The notes beneath the pieces are model-generated. The model saw only the letters and a program-made list of their open reading frames with translations, did not search any database and was not told the origin of the DNA. From Blepharisma stoltei (lineage: Eukaryota > Ciliophora > Heterotrichea > Heterotrichida > Blepharismidae), in NCBI GenBank assembly GCA_914767885.1, contig CAJZBQ010000035.1, positions 620,001 through 684,000 of the forward strand: 64,000 nucleotides of DNA. Direction: 5' to 3'. A program made the position numbers and the translations under genes. Positions 23,992 to 34,327 of this stretch are shown here, in pieces; position 1 is the stretch's first letter, and each line of letters starts with the position of its first letter.

Positions 23992-25836
23992 TAACTCCCC
24001 CCCCCCCCCCCCTCCGTGAGCGAACAAAAAATTTTTGTTCGCTCACGGAGGGGGGTTAATTTTTTTATTTTTAAAAAAAAATTATATATAAATTTTTAAT
24101 TGTAAAATAATATTTTTTTATAAGTTGAAAATTATTTTAAAAATATTATGGGGGGAGAGTAAGGGAATTTCCAAAAAAAAAAGAATACCATTTGATTAAA
24201 GGTAAAACACAGCTTAATTTTTCAATAATTTAATAATCAATAAACCTATTAGTAATAAATATATGCATTCAGTTAAAATATTTTATATATTTTCTTATTT
24301 AATATAATAAGCAAATTCTCTATAAATCATAATAAAAATGTACAAAGGGGAAAAGAAAGTACATTGAAATTTGGCAGAAAGTTGAAATTGCTGAATTTTA
24401 CATTCAACACCAAAATGAGATGAGCATGAGAGATGTTGCTGCAAAGTTTCATGTCAACTCCTTTAGCTCGATTTCCGAATGGGTGAATAAGCTTGATGAG
24501 TTGAAGAAATCAGTAAAATCTGATAAAAAATTAAAATTAGAAAGCCTCACTCAATTTCCAGAGCTAGAGAAAGAACTAGTTCATTGGTTTACTGCAATCC
24601 GTGAGCAAGGTATTCAGGTTCTCAGATCAACGATTGAGGAGAAAGCAAAAAGTTTGGCGGCAGAAATGGGGATTGGCGCGATTCGGGCTGTGGAGATAAA
24701 TGGTGGCAAGGATTTAGGACCAGAAATAATTTATCTTTCAGAAAAATCAATGCCTCAAGCATTAAGCCAATCGAAAAAGAGGCAGAACTTGTCAGGCAAT
24801 ACCTAGATGATTTAGCGTCATTGCTTCCTCAATTCGTTCCATCTAACATTTACAATTTCGATGAAACGAGATTTGATTGAGATGTAAAAAGCAAGTTCAC
24901 TTATGATTTCAAGGGAACTCAACGAATTCTAGGCGTTCAATCAGCTAAAATGAACCATTTTATCACTGTTATGCTTATGATTAGAGCTGATGGAGAAAAA
25001 AATGCCTGCTTTGCTCATTTTTCAAGAGAAAAATGGCCAGATCCGAACCTTGTAAGAGAAAGACTGAATATTCCAGAAAATGTCATCATAAAATCAAATA
25101 AATCTGGCTACATTTCTGACCAGATTCTTAATGACTACCTCAGAACAATATTGAGACGAGAAAACCAACTGCTGATTTATGATCAGGCTGGAAGTCATAA
25201 AACTATCATGATTTCTAATGCAATTTCAGATTTAGATGCAACCAAAATTGTGATCCCTGGAGGGTGCACAAAGTATTTGCAACCACTTGACGCACTGGTA
25301 ATTGCAAATTTCAAATCAAAAACAACAGATTTCAGAATCAAATTCCAAACAGAGCAGATTGAAAGAAGATCGAAAAGAACTGGAAACCTCAAAGCTCTTG
25401 ATCGCCAGCAACTGATAAACATTGCTTCAAAGGCGTGAGATGCTGTAAGCCCTCAACTTGTCAGAAAATCATTTGAGTTGACGGGTTCTTATGGCGTTAA
25501 TCATCCAAAGATTTTCAGCCATCAAGTTAATATGAAGAAGTTAATTATCTAATCGATTTCTTCTATTCATTTTTTTGTCTTAAATTTAAAATTGTTAAAT
25601 TCAACCTTTTCACTTATGGTATTCTTTTTTTTAACCTTTGAATAATATATCAAACAAACTTAATAATTATTTTTCAATATTATCCTCTTTATTTGTATTA
25701 AATATACATATAATAAACTATATATAAAATTATATGTAAAAAAATTTTTTGTTCGCTCACGGAGGGTGGGTTTTTGACCAAAAAATAGGGATTTTTCTAA
25801 TGGTTTTGTTCGCTCACGGAGGGGGGGGGGGAGTAA
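23992..25836 (+). mobile_element. Pogo-family DNA transposon, probable source of the MITEs
   Basis: Flanked by TAA duplications (23992-23994 and 25834-25836). The left end is the CTCCGTGAGCGAAC hairpin followed by GGTTAATTTTTT; the right end has two direct copies of TTGTTCGCTCACGGAGG separated by the GGGTTTTTG segment. Both match the MITEs base for base over much of their length. The interior carries a Pogo/Tigger-like transposase. It is the only insertion in the window with coding capacity and lies between genes, not within one. Confidence 0.92.
24336..25552 (+). pseudogene. Pogo/Tigger DDE transposase with two frame breaks
   Basis: The N-terminal HTH region reads YIEIWQKVEIAEFYIQ ... MSMRDVAAKFHVN in one frame from about 24336. 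The only upstream ATG (24338) is in another frame, separated by a run of four G at 24347-24350. Around 24680-24715 the frame changes again, to one that reads LSFRKINASSI, then EAELVRQYLDDL and the DDE domain through to TAA at 25550-25552. In the DDE domain NFDETRFDWD, LIYDQAGSH and LQPLDALVIANFK supply the three catalytic Asp residues. TGA encodes Trp at DWD and KAWDAV. If the two shifts are real it is inactive; if they are homopolymer or assembly errors it could be active. Confidence 0.9.
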
Positions 25837-26478
25837 ATAAATAAGTCGATTTTTTTTATAAAACTATAGAGTGCTAAGATTTAATTTATTGCGAATTAAT
25901 AGAATTTTAACTTAAACACAGAAAAATAAGTATTTATATATAAAAATTATTTATATTAAATATAATTAACAGGGATAATTTGTGGCACTTGCATTATTTT
26001 CTCACAATATTTTTTTCGTTATTCAAAAATCATAAAAATAGCACCAAATAGATGACAACTAATCCCACACAAAAACTAGAAAATGCATAAACTATTAACT
26101 GCAAACGATTTAATATTGATTATTTATTGTTTTTGACAGCATTAAATAATAGGACAAGAAAAATTAACAAAAAAATAGGCTAAAAAAATAGGCCAAAAAA
26201 AGTAAGCTAAAAAAATAACTTTATGAAATAAGTGTCGCTGAAGGAACCGATTATAAAACTTTAACAATGCAAAAATATTAGATAAGAAATTATCAAGAAT
26301 TTATATTCAACAATTAAATAATTCCCCTTTATCCTTGCTTTACACCAGTTAACAACTATTTATATATAATGAAATCAAGAGAAAATTAGCAAGCAATTTA
26401 TAAAAATTGGTATAAAGATATTTTAAAAAGCCTTACATTCCACTATCACTATTTTTCACTAAAAAGAAAAATTTATAT
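25837..26478. other. Intergenic region with a remnant GGCCTA element
   Basis: AT-rich spacer between the Pogo element and the copy 5 stop. At about 26155-26260 it holds AATAGGCTAAAAAAATAGGCC repeats broken by point changes, ending CTGAAGGAACC. These resemble the right end of the element at 30466-31321, so this is probably a decayed relative. Confidence 0.65.
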
Positions 26479-29400
26479 TTACCGAATATATTTATTAGGA
26501 ATTAACTTTGTAATTGATTGCATTCTTTCAAGATTCTTTTTTTCTCGACTAAAAAATGGTAAATAGCATCCTAAATATATTGCCAATGAGCTTGCCACAA
26601 ATAACACTAGTGATGCAATAATTAAATCCAACTGAAAATTAATCTCATTTTTTGATTCAGTATCTACTAAATCAATTAGTAAATCAAGCTGATTATCAAT
26701 ATTATTTAATTCTATCATAAGATATTCCCATACAACCAGAAAATCATATCGATGCGAGTAGTCCATATAAGAGCCTTCAATTGCGAGTAGTTTTCCTGCG
26801 GAATAAGTCCCATACTCTAAGAAATTGCTTATATTTTCAGTTTTTTCATAGAATATTTTCATAAACTCATCATTGAGCAAAATTGAATATAAAATTTAGA
26901 ATAAATAAGAACTTTTAATTATAATCTCAAGATTTTTTTCTTAAAAAAAGACAAAAAATAAGCTAATTATGGAATATTTACTTATTAAAAGCAAGAATAT
27001 TTTTTATCCCTCAGTTTTTTTTCTGAGTAACTGAGATATTTTCATACCTCATGAAACTTCGCCTCAGTAGTCATAAAAGGGTTAGAATTTGCCAATAAAG
27101 TAGTAAGGGACTGTGGAACGCCGACAACTGTCAGTTCACTAGATCAAACCATTAAGTTTTTATATAAAACTTGCGTATTTATTAAATTTACTAATAAATT
27201 TGGTCTCAAATATATTCTTCATAGAGTGGATTTGAATCAAAATGAATAACCTATAATTATTTGCAATTTGAAAAAAATATTTTTCTATAGACTCATATAA
27301 TCTGAAACAGTATAGTAACAGTGCGCAATGCTTATATAGATACAAACTGTTAAACAAAACAAATAGCAGTGCTATCAGCAAATAGACTGAAATCCTTCAC
27401 ACATATTTTCAGTAGTTTTTCAAGTTTGCTTCTTTACTCTTTTTTCCTTCATCAGACACATTATAATCTCTTTCATGTATATTTATAAGCCTATCTAAGC
27501 ATGCCTGCTTCAGTTTTCCATAATTTATATAAGCATTCTTTTTTATTAAATTCCAAAAATTATTTTCCATTTTGATAGCTGACAAACAAAACGGTATAAT
27601 GATAATAAAACAAAGGAGAAGGATCCCAAATCCTACAGATAAAAGAATATTCATTTGCAACTCCAGGGTGTTTATTTCTTCGATTACACAGTCATTTAGT
27701 TCAAATAAAGTATCATTGCAATATCGAAATGCTTGCCAATAGCCGTTTAAGCTGAAAAATCTCAATTCATCAGAGTTATCTTCTTTTTTAATTTGTTTTG
27801 CTATAAAATCATTGCCATTTTTTATAAAATCTGCTATTATATTGATAAGATTTGTTTTTTCCAAATGAATTCCTCCAGTTGTGCTTCATATCACTGCTTT
27901 TTCATCAGTAAAAATAGTCATTGAGCATGATTTTCAATTTAATAAAGTCGAAACTATATTCTGATATAATTCTTCCAAGTTTTTAGCTTGGGTATAATAA
28001 TTTTCATAACTCCCTTATCAAAACCATAAGAAAAAAATTTGGAAATAATTTTTAATATCTGAATTACTAATAAAAGCATTGTAATAGCGTTAATTGATAT
28101 TTTGAAATCTCTGGATTGCATTCTAAAGCAACAAAAAAACTAGTATTCCTCTGAAAAAAGAGCAAAAATATTACTTTCTCACAAATGGGTAAGAAAAAGC
28201 TAATATTTCAGGTGGGCCATTTAAAGACTCAATAACTGAAACAGCTCTAGCATAAAATGTTTAATGTTAAAAATAGCTTGTTCAAGTCCAGATTCTTGCG
28301 GTCTTAACTTGGATTTACAGGTAAGACCGACCTAACCGTCAAACTGTCCATGTCCCCAAGTCTCTTAGGACCTCTTTACACCAGCCTCAGTGTAGATAAC
28401 TTCTCTTGACATGAAAACACTCAAGAAGGCGTAAAACTTCTCTCACTGAACTCAACTGTAGGCCATAGTCCTACCCCTAACTGCCATTGTAAATTGTGAT
28501 CATTAAATGTATATGCATGAAATACTTCTTGTAGTTTCCCTAGCGTGATAGGCACATCAATATTGCTTTCGCTTTTAACTTTTGATGATATATAAAAGAC
28601 TACTATTAGATTTGTAACTATTGCTGTGACCTTAATCTTAACTAAACATATCGAAAACTCCATCCAATAGAGAAGCATGGGTCCTTCCCTAATGCTTCTC
28701 TGCTTGTAAGTTCATATTTTACGAAGTTGTGCCTCCTTGCCTTACAGGAACTCAGATTGCCTTCCAATTAAAAAGAGTTGAGTTATCTCGCCGAATCTCA
28801 GAAAATTTAACTGGAATACCAGGATGCAACGTCTGGTATCGCGTCGTGGATAGTTCCCGATTTACCAAAAGAATATTTTATAACAGCCCTTTCTTACTCC
28901 ATTTTCCCACGAGGAAAAAGTCACCAGATTGCGCTCGTGCTGATCAGCTCAGCACTGTTGCTTCATTTGTCATGAAACTTTGCCAGATGCACTTTTTGCG
29001 AGCATCAACTCACTTTCTAGATCTGTGGGAGGTTTTATACAGGAGTTAAGAAGGTGGGTTGATTCAACAAGCCATTTAATATATCCTATCGCTGTTACCA
29101 TTAATATTAATTAAACTTATAGAAAAGCCGCTGCAATTGACAGATACTACCTCCACCCATAATGCTTCCCCACCTACTTTCCAGTTCGCATTTCAAGACA
29201 TCGCGAAGGCTGCTCTTGCTTGGCTAGGTCTGCACTCGCTATCCGGTAGTTGGTGAGTGCGTCGCTGTGCCGTAAGTCAATAGAGTTGCCCACTACTGAA
29301 AATTCAAAGGGGGTTTAATTTTCAGGTCGATTCTTGGTTAAGATGGAAATCCTTAGCCCAGGGTACTATATTTGCTTTAATGTAAAAATGAAGCAATCTA

Positions 29401-32400
29401 TGAAAGCGAAGTAGGAAGCTACTAGAGTTGGAAGCTACTCGAGTTGGAAGCTACTCGAACTGGAAATATCAGGAAATCGAAGAATTAGGGTAGGGTAATA
29501 ATATAAACTTCTTCAATTAGCCCAGGGTGTAGCTTCCAAATAGTCCCAATTGGTCAGGACGAACACCACTGAATTCGCTGGGATCTCCTTTCCAACTTCC
29601 TGACCCATCTCCCACTGAGGCAAAAATTTGGCATTGGAGAAAGCATGCGATCTACTAAACCGATATTGCGCTTCGCTAAACCTAGACAAATCCCAGTGGA
29701 ATACATATTCCCGAATGCCATTCTCCCCCTTTAGGACCCTGCGCGCACTCTGTTGGATGCTAACTACAGGAGTTTAGGGTGGGTTGGATTGCCTCACCAT
29801 TTTAATATATACTATCGTGCTACCATCTAAATAAAAATTACAGAAAGCACAAGCATTATATGAAAAATTTTTAATGCTCTGGTGGATAATTTTACAATAT
29901 GATTTAGTGTATATGTTTGTGAAAGAGACTCAGATTTTACTGAAGATCTTAATGAGGATTTTTCATTTTCTATTATCCCTCCGCTTAATAATACGTCAAA
30001 ACTGCTATCAAAATGCGAAGTATCTGTTCTAAAAGCGGTTTCTTTGGAATGCAATTTTTGTGAAAAATTGAGTGTTTCTTCGCTTTGAAAATTTTTGCTG
30101 CCATTAACAGTTAAGTGCCGCTTTAAATGTAAAGCACTGTGGACTTTTTTTATGATACCAGGCTCTGGAGACTGGAAATCTCCAAAATGTCCATGTTTTC
30201 AAGATGAAATTTCATCGGGATCGTTAACAAGTATTATATATGGAATTTTTATATTGTAAAACTCTATGACACAATAAGCTAAATATGTTTCTATCGTAAT
30301 TGATGGAACTGGATAAAGCTTTCAAGGCTGCAAATTTGTATCATGCAAATTAGGAAATAACTGAGAAATATTGTAATATTGTAAATTTTTCGATTTTTGG
30401 GCTGCAAATTTAGCGAATTTCTTAGAGTGTGCATAAATATCGCCATTGCTTGAGATAATTGCGAACCGTGTCTTCACACGAGGTCTACTCCATAACGATT
30501 ATTTTTTTTTTGGCCAAATTTTTTTTGGCCTTTTTTTTTTGGCCTATTTTTTTTTGGCCTAATTTTTTTGGCCTAATTTTTTTGGCCTATTTTTTTTGGC
30601 CTATTTTTTTTTGGCCTATTCTTTTTTGGCCTAATTTTTTTTGGCCTAATTTTTTTTGGCCTATTTTTTTATGGCTTATTTTTTTTTGGGCCTATTTTTT
30701 TTTTGGCCTATTTTTTTTTTGGCCTATTTTTTTTTGGCCTATTTTTTTTTGGCCGATTTTTTTTTTGGCCTATTTTTTTTTTGGCCTATTTTTTTTTGGG
30801 CCTATTTTTTTTTGGCCTATTTTTTTGGTCTATTTTTTCTGTCGAGGATAATTCATGAAGCTGCTGATAGAACTAAATAATTATTGGGTAACGGATGTAT
30901 TTCCTTACACGATTAATATTGAGTAAATTAAGTGGAAAAATCCTAATTAAATTTAAAATTCTCGAAATTTTAAAAAGCAATGAATTACCATTCATGGAGT
31001 AAGAGATCTGTTAAAGGTGTATTTATGTTGATAAAATCGTTTAAAATACATTCAAAATTATATTATATTAAAATCATTAGTATGAAATTAGGCCCAAATA
31101 TTAATAAAAAATAGCTAAAAAATGGCCAAAAAAAATAGGCCCAAAAAAATAGGCCAAAAAAAAATAGGCCAAAAAAAAATAGGCCAAAAAAAAATAGTCG
31201 TCATGAAATAGGCCAAAAAAAATAGGCCAAAAAAAATAGGCCAAAAAAAATAGGCCAAAAAAAAATAGGCCAAAAAAAAAGTCTTTATGGAGTAGGCCTC
31301 GTGTGAAGGAACCATTGCGAATTGCCTCTTGGTGATTTTTTCACGAAAAATAAGTACGAACCACAGTTTGCTAGAAAAGCAAGCTATTGACATTTTTCCA
31401 GTACACTCTATAATATGATCATCAGGCAAGGCAAAGAAAAAACTATCAGGCAGCTTCAAATTAGCATCATCTACAAGCTGCAGCAAGTTATAAAGACCTT
31501 TATTAAATAATTCACTATATGGATAAGGTATTATAGAAGAAATATTATTCTCTATAATATCATCAATCGGGCATTTCAAAATTTCACAAGCTCTCCCATT
31601 CGCAAAACTTATTTTTCCAAAATTTTCTATTTCTGCTGAAGCTAAAATTATTCCACTATCGTCATCAAAATAATTAAAGCTTTTGCTATCTTTTGAGGAG
31701 CTTGTAGTAATTTTATCAATAGATTTTATTTTGTACTCTAAAATCGCTGATTTTTCGTTATCATATAAAATATCTCTGGCGAAAGTAGAATAAAAAACAA
31801 GGGGCTCTTTGCATTTTGGGAAGAGAGAGCTTAAATGTGTGTACTCTTTGTCTAAGTTTTTAATAGACTCAGAAATCATCTTTGCATGCTTGTTCAGTAT
31901 ATTTATATTAGGATTGATAGAAACTAGCTCTTTTCAGAAGTCTAGAAGCTTGGTGCAGATAATTTCGTCTTCAAGCTTGGAGTCGTGAATTTTTTGAAAA
32001 TAATCAAGATATTCAGCGCTTTCATTTGAGTGGAATTCAGATAGAGTTTTTTTGCATATATATTCTTGATAGTTTCCTTCTAAGCTAAATATTGAATCTG
32101 CAATTTTGCTAAACTTGATTTTAGCTAAAGCTTCATTATTTAATGTAAAAATGCAATAGTTTACTTCTCATATTACTAGCAGCTTGTTTTTGTGCAGCTT
32201 AGTGTTGTTATAGCATTTTCCCAAAGAGCTAAAAATTTTATCTTTAAATTCTATATTATCTGAACATAAAAATGGTCTTAAGCAATGTTCTGCATAAAAT
32301 AGTCCTTCTATTCTTTGCAAATCTGAAGGAATATCTGGCTTATTGTTTTTAACTCTATGTAACAAAAATTGAACAATAAATACGCAGAGAATAGGCATGA

Positions 32401-34327
32401 CAGTTAAAGTAAACAAAGTTATCAAAAAAGCTCTATCAATAATATTTCCGAAAAAAAATATTCCAGCAACGCACATGACTGCACAATATTTCACAGCAAT
32501 TAGGCAATTCATGAAAATGCTAAAATAAGATAAGCTTTTCATCGCCTCTATTAATAAAAGTATAGAAGTAACCATCAAAGAAAATTGAAAATATTCTATA
32601 TTATCTTTTGAAACTATTGAATGGAAAATCGAAAAAATAATTTCAAATAATGCACAGTGAATGTCTATTTGTGAGTGTGCCTTTACTTTTAGGTCGAAAT
32701 TTGCTATAGAATGCCTGATATCACTTGTAAAGATAGAATCCGCTAAAAGGATTATGAAGCATAATATCAAGCTCAAAAATATGAATGCTTGGATAAATAT
32801 AACGATGACCCCCCTTCAATCTTCATGTCTACTGCATCAAAAATTTTTCGAAAAAATTTTCGTGCCTACTGCAACACAACATTTTTTATAAAAAAAATTA
32901 ATGCATTTTTCTCTAGGTGAGTTTCTCAAAAAAACCATAAAACAGTGCTGCTTTAGGTGTGTCAATGGCATTCTCATCGAGATTTGGACGGCTATTGCCA
33001 TCGCTCACCATTTTATTAAACTTACCTAGATAAAAAGTATGGAAAAATTTATGATGTGCATCGAAAATTTGTTGGAAGAGGATTAGGATTAAGATTATTA
33101 TAGACAGGCGCTAGCCATATTGATGGCGCAGTCATTAAAGACCTCCCGTACGGAAGGTCTACCGCTTTTCGACTCCAGCCCAGAGGATCTATCCCTCTTA
33201 CGAGTGCCCTTCCTGTGCCTTCTGTCTCCTCCTTGCCTTGGGAGTTCAGTCTTGAGTGGGCGGCTTACGGATTTCTGTGGCCCTGCTACGGGCGATTGGA
33301 GTAGCTTGATTCCAAGGATCAGCTCTTGGAGTCTATTGGGGTGTCAAAGTGCCTTCTTTCAACAGCTACAGGAAAAAGACTGTTCCCTGCGGCCTGGGCC
33401 GAAACCCCCAGTTTCTCGTTAGAGGAATACCTATGGGTCCTCAGATCCAAAGGACGTTGCTGAGCACCTCCATTTCCAACCACAGGAAAGTAGCCAAAAC
33501 CTACCCGGATATACACACTTCTTGAGCCTGCGTCTGATTCTCGGCTCGGAGTCCGTCCCAGTTCGCCGTAGCCATAAGGTCTGGATTGCTGCGCCAAGAG
33601 GGCAGGTTGGCACGTGCAGCCATTTTAATGTATATATAATTTGTTGCAAGAGACATGAAAATTATTATTTTTTTTATATAAAATTTTATATTAAAAAATT
33701 GCATTTTTGTTGCAATAGACATGAAGATTGAGGAGGGGAGTCATCGTTACTTACTTCAAAGTCTTTCACATAACTATTATCATAATAATCAGCGGCATTT
33801 TTCTGGCTTGAAAAATTTAATTTCAAGCAAAAAACAAGTAATGCTATAGATGGAATAGATAAAAAGTTTGTTAACAAATATAAGCTTTTTTTGCAAAAAC
33901 TGATCCAAAGTTCTGGAAGTTTTATCGATTTATGAAATAATATAAGAATCGCAATAAAAGCAAAATTGAATAAAATAGTCGAAATTGAGGCATAAATACA
34001 AAAATTTATGACTCCTAAGGCAGAACATGTATTGTCTAGCCTTAAAAAACCGATAAAATGCCATATACCCATACTTTTCTTTCAGCCTTCTATAGGAAGG
34101 TCAGGCAGCCATAGTAGACTTGAAATCTGAAGTCATCAAATTATAGTGGTAAAAACAGCTTCTATTTTCTGCTTTAAAAATGATTTTTCCCTAGGTATTT
34201 TCTGGTAGTATGCAATTTTGTAAAACTTAAAAAGCAATTTTAAAGGAGAATTCTTCTTCTTCTTTTTTGTAGTAAAGCTAAGATTTTCAGTTGCTTCTCC
34301 GAGATCAGTAAAAGCCAAATTTGACAT
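26479..34327 (-). CDS. PAS-domain multi-pass membrane protein, array copy 5, heavily interrupted
   Basis: ATG at 34327 (MSNLAFTDLGEATEN), stop at 26479 after LIPNKYIR. Seven inserts are removed: 26890-26999, 27213-27312, 28010-28192, 28261-28510, about 28632-29822, 30466-31321 and 32802-33749 (the last includes a nested SINE). The remaining 4209 nt is divisible by three; one 15-nt intron remains at 29827-29841. The second intron of the other copies is absent (ADFIKNGNDF reads through). The PAS domain is recognisable (FGKISFANGRACEILKCP). Nearly half of the gene length is inserted DNA. The gene order and strand match the rest of the array. Confidence 0.85.
26890..26999. mobile_element. Short TA-bounded IES (110 bp)
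   Basis: TA at 26888-26889 and 26998-26999. AT-rich, without repeats. Removal joins LRDKKYS to ILLNDEFMK in frame. Confidence 0.88.
27213..27312. mobile_element. Short TA-bounded IES (100 bp)
   Basis: TA at 27211-27212 and 27311-27312. Removal gives ALLLY-LRPNLLVNLIN, matching paralogue LTYLHLRPNLLRDLIN. Confidence 0.9.
28010..28192 (-). mobile_element. Highly degenerate Pogo-derived MITE
   Basis: TAA at 28007-28009 and 28190-28192. Only CTCCC followed by AAAACCATAAGAAAAAA resembles the MITE end. Removal restores EILAFSYENYYTQAKNL in copy 5. An old insertion whose excision boundaries are still intact. Confidence 0.75.
28261..28510 (-). mobile_element. SINE-like insertion, 10-bp TSD
   Basis: Flanked by CATAAAATGT (28251-28260) and CATTAAATGT (28501-28510), one mismatch. 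GC-richer than its surroundings. Removal restores EVFHAYTFYARAVSVI, the same length as copy 4. Confidence 0.7.
28632..29822 (-). mobile_element. Two SINE-like elements in tandem or nested insertion
   Basis: Related flanks occur three times: TGCTGTGACC near 28622, CTATCGCTGTTACCA at 29086-29100 and CTATCGTGCTACCA at 29812-29825. Two GC-rich bodies with AAATGG-type 5' ends on the minus strand lie between them. Together they interrupt copy 5 just after the intron at 29827-29841; removal gives MVTAIVTNLIVVFYISSKV. The second insertion may have reused the first target duplication. Confidence 0.75.
30466..31321. mobile_element. TIR element with GGCCTA minisatellites and 8-bp TSD
   Basis: Flanked by ATTGCGAA at 30458-30465 and 31314-31321. 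The terminal inverted repeat is CTTCACACGAGG ... CTCCATAA and its complement CTTTATGGAGTAGGCCTCG. Removal restores KRQFAIISSNGDIYAHS in copy 5. There is no TA at the junction. The length of the duplication resembles that made by hAT-type transposases, but no transposase is present. Confidence 0.85.
30505..30840. repeat. TTTTTTTTGGCCTA minisatellite array
   Basis: About two dozen near-identical units of 12-15 bp, varying mainly in T-run length. A second array in inverted orientation (AATAGGCCAAAAAAA units) occupies about 31119-31282, so the pair forms the arms of a large imperfect inverted repeat. Confidence 0.95.
32802..33749. mobile_element. TA-bounded TIR IES with nested SINE
   Basis: TA at 32800-32801 and 33748-33749. 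The inverted ends ACGATGACCCCCCTTCAATC and its near-complement continue with GTCTACTGCA. Excision restores DFEVSIFIQAFIFLSL in copy 5. A SINE-like element (33081-33652) has inserted within it. Confidence 0.9.
33081..33652 (-). mobile_element. SINE-like retroposon nested in an IES, 15-bp TSD
   Basis: Direct repeats AATTTGTTGGAAGAG (33066-33080) and AATTTGTTGCAAGAG (33638-33652). On the minus strand it begins near ACATTAAAATGGCTGC and ends in a CTTAATCCTAATCC tail. It is similar over much of its length to the SINE at 52437-52960. Confidence 0.9.

Noticed and set aside
28729-29049. 106-residue plus-strand frame
   Set aside because: It is inside the SINE pair of copy 5 and has no similarity or coding character.
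30459-30880. Open frames rich in Phe and Trp
   Set aside because: They are translations of the TTTTTTTTGGCCTA minisatellite in the inserted element, not a protein gene.
33120-33722. Several overlapping frames on both strands
   Set aside because: They lie within a GC-rich SINE-like element; low stop density follows from base composition.
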